NCBI GenBank assembly: GCA_947565255.1
Contig: CANOFI010000002.1
Location: forward strand, 1 to 28,481
Length of the DNA: 28,481 nt
Reading direction: 5' to 3'
Source: an uncultured Lachnospiraceae bacterium
GTDB lineage: Bacteria > Bacillota > Clostridia > Lachnospirales > Lachnospiraceae
Shown here in pieces: positions 24,792 to 28,481 of this stretch (positions within the stretch are counted from its first letter, which is position 1; the number at the start of each line of letters is the position of its first letter). The notes under the pieces are model-generated. The model was not told the origin of the DNA and did no database searches. It saw only the letters and a program-made list of their open reading frames with translations. A program made the position numbers and the translations under genes.

Positions 24792-25649
24792 TTACATATT
24801 CTCCTTTCGAACCTTTTTGCGGCAGATTGCCCCTGCCGTACAGACATCCATGCAGGATCCGCACTGGATGCACTCTCTGTCCCCCGGTTTTTTTACATCG
24901 AGCCTGCAATGGCGGACGCAGGCCTGGCACCCGGAACACTTGTTCTCATCTACCCGGATTCCCAAAATGCTTATTTTTGCAAACAGGGAGTATATAGCAC
25001 CCAGCGGGCACAAAAAACGGCAAAAGCTCCTATATAGCACCATCATACTGAACAATATCAGTAAGAGCAGAACCACCTTCCAGGTAAACAGCCCGCCGGC
25101 CAGCTTTCGAAGCCCTGCATTTCCGGCGACAAGCACAAGACCGCCCTCCAATGTCCCCGCCGGACAAATATATTTGCAGAAGGCAGGCACCGGCATTCCA
25201 TTCCATATCCCCATATAAATGGGAATAGACAAGACAAAAATACCTAAAATCAAATATTTCAGCCAGCAAAGCGAACGGGTAATTTTATTTTTTTTCAGCT
25301 TCGGCAGTGGAATCTTATACATAAGCTCCTGCAAAAGCCCAAACGGACATAAAAACCCGCATATAACCCTTCCCAGAAAAAGTCCCGACAAAAGAAATAT
25401 CCCCAAAATATACATAGGTATGCGGTAACGTATGCTGCTCAACGCATTTTGAAGCGTTCCAAGCGGACAGGCTGCCACAGCGCCCGGACACGAATAACAG
25501 TTCAGTCCCGGCACACACATTCCTTTTAACGGTCCTTTATAAATTTCCGCATTCTGAAATCCTTTTATATTCGCATTGTAAAGCAGCGCTGCTGCCAACT
25601 GGATGCATTTGCGCCGAAACGGCAGCCTCGAACCTTTATCCAATTCCAA
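24792..25649 (-). CDS. 4Fe-4S membrane protein (NapH/YccM-like)
   Basis: 285 residues. Hydrophobic segments lie at about 76-95, 130-147 and 185-205. Cys-Pro motifs CGFLCPFG (97-104), CKYICPAG (158-165) and CRFLCPLG (210-217) follow the NapH/YccM pattern. The C-terminus has two ferredoxin clusters, CSGCQACVRHC (238-248) and CIQCGSCMDVC (260-270), likely cytoplasmic. Four more Cys lie at 45-61. It probably passes electrons across or into the membrane. The start is TTG 25649, overlapping the end of the CXXC gene by 14 bases, with CTGGAG 5 bases upstream; no ATG or GTG serves. Its stop is one base before the TlpA start, so all three are coupled. Confidence 0.87.
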   Translation of the reverse strand: MELDKGSRLPFRRKCIQLAAALLYNANIKGFQNAEIYKGPLKGMCVPGLNCYSCPGAVAACPLGTLQNALSSIRYRIPMYILGIFLLSGLFLGRVICGFLCPFGLLQELMYKIPLPKLKKNKITRSLCWLKYLILGIFVLSIPIYMGIWNGMPVPAFCKYICPAGTLEGGLVLVAGNAGLRKLAGGLFTWKVVLLLLILFSMMVLYRSFCRFLCPLGAIYSLFAKISILGIRVDENKCSGCQACVRHCRLDVKKPGDRECIQCGSCMDVCTAGAICRKKVRKENM

Positions 25650-25806
25650 TGCACTCCAGACAAATATGAATGGCCTTATTCAGCGTCACGGCATATTCCC
25701 CCTGCCATACTCCTCCGACAAGCAGCGCTGCACCCAGTACGCCGGTCAAAATCTGAAGGCCTGTTCTTTTTTTCTGTCCTTTTTCCATATCCGCTCTCAT
25801 CCTCAT
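25636..25806 (-). CDS. CD1871A-type CXXC motif miniprotein
   Basis: 56 residues: a basic head, one membrane segment (about 17-33: LQILTGVLGAALLVGGV) and the C-terminal KAIHICLECIGIG, with the CLEC pair. The ending and placement match the CD1871A family of Clostridia, small CXXC proteins beside 4Fe-4S and TlpA genes. ATG 25806 has AGGAGG 10 bases upstream; the frame is open further upstream to 25899, but that part overlaps the promoter. It overlaps the next gene. The Cys pair would lie close to the membrane surface and could accept electrons from, or bind metal for, the 4Fe-4S protein; function is inferred only from context. Confidence 0.78.
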   Translation of the reverse strand: MRMRADMEKGQKKRTGLQILTGVLGAALLVGGVWQGEYAVTLNKAIHICLECIGIG

Positions 25807-25866
25807 TTTCTGTATTCCTCCTGCCTTCCTGTCACTTTTATACACAAACAACAGCAGTCTCAGCAT

Positions 25867-25895
25867 ATTATACACAATGTACGCAATTTTATCAA
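25867..25895 (-). promoter_or_regulatory. Sigma-A promoter for the CXXC/4Fe-4S/TlpA operon
   Basis: On the minus strand TTGATA (25890-25895) and consensus TATAAT (25867-25872) are separated by 17 bases, about 60 bases before the CXXC gene start. It lies between mntP and the operon. Confidence 0.7.
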
Positions 25896-25914
25896 TCACA
25901 ACTGTAATTCCATT

Positions 25915-26502
25915 TTAAAATACTTCTGTCACAAAAATTTCAATGCCAATCATAATCAGAACAATTCCGCCCAATATAGCTGCCCTGTTGGAAAATTTAG
26001 TCCCAAATTTTTTTCCAATAACCAGACCTGCCATACATACGGCGAATGTTACGGCAAAAATAATAAGAATGCAGACAATCGCCCCGGCAAAATTATATTC
26101 TGCAATGATAAATCCAACAGACAATGCATCGTCTACCGAGGCGGCAATCCCCTGCAATAACAGGGAAGCAGGACCTGCTCCGGGCTTTTTTATTTCCGCA
26201 TCGCCGTTCTTTATCCCATCTGCAAGCATTTTGCCGCCGATAAACAGCAGTAAAACCAGGGCAATCCATGGCAGAAATCTATTCAATACCTTAAAATACC
26301 GAACAAATGCGTGTCCGCATATCCAGCCGGCCATAGGCATTGCTGCCTGAAAAAAAGCAAATACCCCGGCTATGCCGCACATCTTTTTGTTCCCCATATC
26401 CGGCTCATTTAATCCGTTTGCGAGCGACACTGAAAAAGCATCCATCGAAAGTCCGATGCCAAGCAGTACGCTGTTCACAAAAAATACTATATTCCATTCC
26501 AT
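25915..26502 (-). CDS. mntP: Putative manganese efflux pump MntP
   Basis: 195 residues, about six membrane segments, with the MntP signatures GLSMDAFSVSLANGL (first helix, Asp in membrane) and GIAASVDDALSVGF (fourth helix, with two Asp) in two-fold pseudosymmetry, as in the LysE-like superfamily. It exports Mn2+. GGGGAG lies before the ATG, inside the end of a small upstream ORF. No yybP-ykoY-type Mn riboswitch can be recognised in the short leader. The CXXC operon follows with its own promoter. Confidence 0.92.
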   Translation of the reverse strand: MEWNIVFFVNSVLLGIGLSMDAFSVSLANGLNEPDMGNKKMCGIAGVFAFFQAAMPMAGWICGHAFVRYFKVLNRFLPWIALVLLLFIGGKMLADGIKNGDAEIKKPGAGPASLLLQGIAASVDDALSVGFIIAEYNFAGAIVCILIIFAVTFAVCMAGLVIGKKFGTKFSNRAAILGGIVLIMIGIEIFVTEVF

Positions 26503-26504
26503 TT

Positions 26505-26642
26505 TTATTTCTCCCCGTACCGTTCCTCTGCCTGCTTTTTGTGCTCCTCAGATACCATTTTCCGATACAATTCAGAGCGTTCGCCAATGCGTACCACAAA
26601 ATCGGCGACACCGCTCGCGATACCGCCGATTCTGCTCTTCAC
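26505..26642 (-). CDS. Candidate 45-residue small ORF upstream of mntP
   Basis: From GTG 26642 to TAA 26505, ending two bases before the mntP ATG. The product begins VKSRIGGIASGVADFVVRIG and has a charged, helical C-terminus (YRKMVSEEHKKQAEERYGEK). Codon use looks protein-like, and the mntP ribosome site overlaps its last codons. There is no ribosome binding site at the GTG; TATAGT and TATAAT-like boxes lie directly upstream, so a leaderless start is possible. Alternatively it is a gene remnant. Function not recognised. Confidence 0.35.
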   Translation of the reverse strand: MKSRIGGIASGVADFVVRIGERSELYRKMVSEEHKKQAEERYGEK

Positions 26643-26722
26643 ATTATAAACTATACTAAAAATCCGAAGTCAGCCCCAATTGAAATCAGCCAGAAGTGTG
26701 CATCCGGATTATCATTATCTGA

Positions 26723-26803
26723 TGCGGTTAACAGGACTTGAACCTGCACGTCATAGACACCAGAACCTAAATCTGGCGCGTCTGCCAATTCCGCCATAAC
26801 CGC
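26723..26803 (-). tRNA. tRNA-Leu (anticodon UAG)
   Basis: The acceptor stem GCGGTTA/TAACCGC pairs fully. The anticodon arm CCAGA-TTTAGGT-TCTGG gives anticodon TAG; there is a long variable arm (type II) and a GTTCAAG T-loop. No CCA is encoded after discriminator A. 81 nt. Confidence 0.96.
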
Positions 26804-26824
26804 CCATTTTTCTCCGTATTTTTA

Positions 26825-26853
26825 ATCATATCATGAAACCGGCACAAAGTCAA
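26825..26853 (-). promoter_or_regulatory. Promoter for tRNA-Leu
   Basis: TTGACT (26848-26853) and TATGAT (26825-26830) on the minus strand are separated by 17 bases and lie about 21 bases upstream of the tRNA 5' end. Confidence 0.7.
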
Positions 26854-26898
26854 TGCTCTTCTTTCAATGCCGGCAACCGCTTTGCTGTTATTTTTCTA

Positions 26899-27930
26899 TC
26901 ACCAGAGTCCGAGAACGGACTGCATCAAAAGACTCACAGCCGTTATGCCAATCCAGCAGCACGCGCCCATAAAAATCGGCTTTCCGCCCGTTTTAATGAG
27001 TTTCACAATATTGGTATTCAGCCCAATAGCAGCCATGGCAAGCACAATAAAAAACTTGCTCAGTTCCTTGACCGGCTTGAAAATATCTGCAGAAACGCCG
27101 CAGTTTATGACAATCGTCGTAATAATGGACGCCGCAATAAAATATAAAATAAAAAACGGAAAAATCTTTCGGAAGCTCACCTGCTTCCCATTCTCGCCCT
27201 TTTCCCTCCTTGTCCGTAAAAATGCCAGCACAAGCGTAATCGGAATAATCGCGAGCGTTCTTGTAAGTTTAACGGTAACCGCTTTATCCAGAGTCGCCGA
27301 ACCCAGCTTCCACATACTGTCCCAGGTACTTGCAGCTGCAGTCACCGAAGAGGTGTCATTGACCGCCGTTCCCGCAAAAATACCAAATGCCTCTCCTGAG
27401 GCGTGGTCAAATCCAATCATAGTTCCAAAGCTCGGAAATATAATTGCTGCCAGCACATTAAAAAAGAAAATAACCGATATTGCCTGCGCAACTTCCTCGT
27501 CGTCCGCATCAATGACCGGCGCCGTCGCCGCAATCGCAGAACCGCCACAGATAGAGGAACCCACCCCTACCAGCGTAGATATCCTTGACGGAATATGCAA
27601 AAGCTTATGCAGCACAAATGCAATGATAAGCGAAACCGCAATCGTACACAGAATAATCGGCAGCGACTGCTTTCCGGTTTCAAAAATCACATTCAGATTC
27701 AGACCGAATCCCAGCAGAACAACCGCCCACTGCAAAATTTTTTTTGACGTAAATTTTATTCCACTTTCAAGATTTTCTCTCTTTTTTATAAACAGTGTCA
27801 CAAGCATTCCCGCCACAATGGCAATAACCGCTCCGCCCACAATTGGAAACAGCCTTCCCAAAAGCCAGGAGGGAACTGCAATAGCAAGACACAATAAAAG
27901 ACCTTTTCCATTTTTATTCAGCCATTTCAT
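26899..27930 (-). CDS. YeiH-family putative sulfate exporter (UPF0324)
   Basis: 343 residues with about ten membrane segments. VGVGSSICGGSAIAATAPVI at about 126-145 and IFAGTAVNDTSSVTAA at about 187-202 are the repeated re-entrant-type motifs of the YeiH/UPF0324 family. The annotation as a sulfate exporter is a family label, not shown here. ATG 27930 is chosen with GAGAGGG 7 bases upstream; the open frame extends to an in-frame GTG at 27951. A good promoter lies at 28002-28030. It follows a tRNA cluster with a terminator between. Confidence 0.9.
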   Translation of the reverse strand: MKWLNKNGKGLLLCLAIAVPSWLLGRLFPIVGGAVIAIVAGMLVTLFIKKRENLESGIKFTSKKILQWAVVLLGFGLNLNVIFETGKQSLPIILCTIAVSLIIAFVLHKLLHIPSRISTLVGVGSSICGGSAIAATAPVIDADDEEVAQAISVIFFFNVLAAIIFPSFGTMIGFDHASGEAFGIFAGTAVNDTSSVTAAASTWDSMWKLGSATLDKAVTVKLTRTLAIIPITLVLAFLRTRREKGENGKQVSFRKIFPFFILYFIAASIITTIVINCGVSADIFKPVKELSKFFIVLAMAAIGLNTNIVKLIKTGGKPIFMGACCWIGITAVSLLMQSVLGLW

Positions 27931-28001
27931 AAAATACCCTCTCTTCCACACTTAATATAAGATCATCTATTTCTTCTATATTCTTCCAGACTTTCTTTTG
28001 C

Positions 28002-28030
28002 ATCATAACACAACAACAAAAAAGAATCAA
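28002..28030 (-). promoter_or_regulatory. Sigma-A promoter for the YeiH-type gene
   Basis: TTGATT (28025-28030) and TATGAT (28002-28007) on the minus strand are separated by 17 bases, about 70 bases upstream of the ATG. Confidence 0.65.
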
Positions 28031-28104
28031 CCTTTGACATGGAAATTTCTTTTTTGCACACTACAAAACCAGGCGGGAAAGGTTCCCCCTTGCATGTCTG
28101 CACA

Positions 28105-28130
28105 TAAAAAACGCCGATACAATCGACGTT
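28105..28130 (-). terminator. Rho-independent terminator of the tRNA cluster
   Basis: Minus strand AACGTCGAT-TGT-ATCGGCGTT forms a 9-bp stem with one wobble, followed by a run of six T. It lies 5 bases past the 3' end of tRNA-Lys. Confidence 0.85.
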
Positions 28131-28135
28131 TTCAA

Positions 28136-28208
28136 TGAGCGTGCCGGGGTTCGAACCCGGGACAACTTGATTAAAAGTCAAGTGCTCTACCAACTGAGCT
28201 ACACACCC
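28136..28208 (-). tRNA. tRNA-Lys (anticodon UUU)
   Basis: Acceptor GGGTGTG/CACGCTC (two wobbles), D arm GCTCAGTTGGTAGAGC, anticodon arm CTTGA-CTTTTAA-TCAAG with TTT, T-loop GTTCGAA. 73 nt, no encoded CCA. Confidence 0.96.
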
Positions 28209-28244
28209 ATATAAAATTATAAAACTGAATCCGGCTTACGCCAA

Positions 28245-28316
28245 CTGGGCTAGCTGGATTCGAACCAGCGAATGCAGGAGTCAAAGTCCTGTGCCTTACC
28301 GCTTGGCGATAGCCCA
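28245..28316 (-). tRNA. tRNA-Gln (anticodon UUG)
   Basis: Acceptor TGGGCTA/TAGCCCA, anticodon arm CAGGA-CTTTGAC-TCCTG with TTG, T-loop GTTCGAA, discriminator G. 72 nt. The U1-A72 end pair is the typical tRNA-Gln feature. Confidence 0.95.
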
Positions 28317-28330
28317 ATAAACACTTGAAA

Positions 28331-28404
28331 GGTGGATAAAGGGATTCGAACCCTTGGCCTCCAGAGCCACAATCTGGCGCGCTAACCAGCTGCGCTATAC
28401 CCAC
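28331..28404 (-). tRNA. tRNA-His (anticodon GUG)
   Basis: Acceptor GTGGGTA/TATCCAC, anticodon arm CCAGA-TTGTGGC-TCTGG with GTG. Genome-encoded G at position -1 (28405) and discriminator C match tRNA-His. Confidence 0.95.
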
Positions 28405-28428
28405 CATGCTCAGGGCAAACCCTGAAAA

Positions 28429-28481
28429 CGTGCTTGGAGGGATTCGAACCCCCGACCCACGGCTTAGAAGGCCGTTGCTCT
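28429..28481 (-). tRNA. tRNA-Arg (anticodon UCU), 5' part beyond the window
   Basis: Anticodon arm ACGGC-CTTCTAA-GCCGT with TCT, T-loop GTTCGAA, discriminator G. The acceptor 5' half and D arm lie past the right edge. Confidence 0.85.

Noticed and set aside
26503..26722. Manganese riboswitch (yybP-ykoY) upstream of mntP
   Set aside because: The region is short, is largely covered by a small ORF and the tRNA end, and shows no recognisable conserved loops.
26867..27955. Long plus-strand open frame (362 codons)
   Set aside because: It lies antisense over the whole YeiH-type gene, which has clear motifs and its own promoter and ribosome site; the antisense product is a low-complexity Ile/Ser/Thr/Pro-rich shadow.
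27963..28407. Two minus-strand open frames across the tRNA cluster
   Set aside because: Their products (for example GSNPASP and SSVGRALDF) are translations of tRNA genes, and one runs through the terminator and the YeiH promoter.
28136..28481. Integration site or prophage boundary at the tRNA genes
   Set aside because: No integrase gene and no partial tRNA duplication are visible in the window.

Overview
The window looks like a chromosomal segment of a motile, anaerobic Firmicute, most likely Lachnospiraceae (Clostridia). I base this on the flagellin/FliS pair beside a very large DUF6240-like protein, a CD1871A-type CXXC miniprotein with a 4Fe-4S membrane protein and a TlpA lipoprotein, a VanW protein, AGGAGG-type ribosome binding sites and sigma-A-type promoters. 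This is family recognition by eye; no database search was possible. Most genes lie on the minus strand. There is no prophage, plasmid, CRISPR array or complete insertion sequence.

Layout. 1-1075: N-terminal part of a sensor histidine kinase cut by the window edge. 1369-6553: flagellar block (fliS, flagellin behind a sigma-28-like promoter, and a 1058-residue protein with irregular internal repeats and a FliK-like C-terminus). 7032-12619: glgB, then a MoxR ATPase, a DUF58 protein and a DUF4129-type membrane protein. 12822-16223: an Lrp/AsnC regulator overlapping an aminotransferase, then trmL, a class I methyltransferase and a solo GIY-YIG nuclease. 16409-19083: an AIR-synthase-like protein and a VanW protein. 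19392-20231: a 33-residue membrane miniprotein diverging from an unrecognised membrane-anchored protein. 20251-22745: a DnaQ-type exonuclease and a B12-binding radical SAM protein.

23005-25806 holds a thiol-redox locus. A thioredoxin-reductase-like flavoprotein without visible NADPH-binding motifs and a thioredoxin converge with a promoter-driven operon of a CXXC miniprotein, a ferredoxin-like membrane protein and a TlpA-like lipoprotein. Together they could link ferredoxin-level electrons to cytoplasmic and extracytoplasmic thiols; that link is inference. 25915-28481 carries mntP, a YeiH-type transporter and five tRNA genes (Leu, Lys, Gln, His and a partial Arg).

Two families of non-coding repeats stand out. 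One is an imperfect palindrome of about 99 bp at 1241-1339 and 6806-6904. The other is a 52-83 bp hairpin unit present six times at three loci (6576-6746, 12736-12870, 19321-19392), with compensatory changes in its stem. One copy supplies the last codons and stop of the GIY-YIG nuclease gene. The repeat/nuclease pairing and the redox locus are the best candidates for something not well described.
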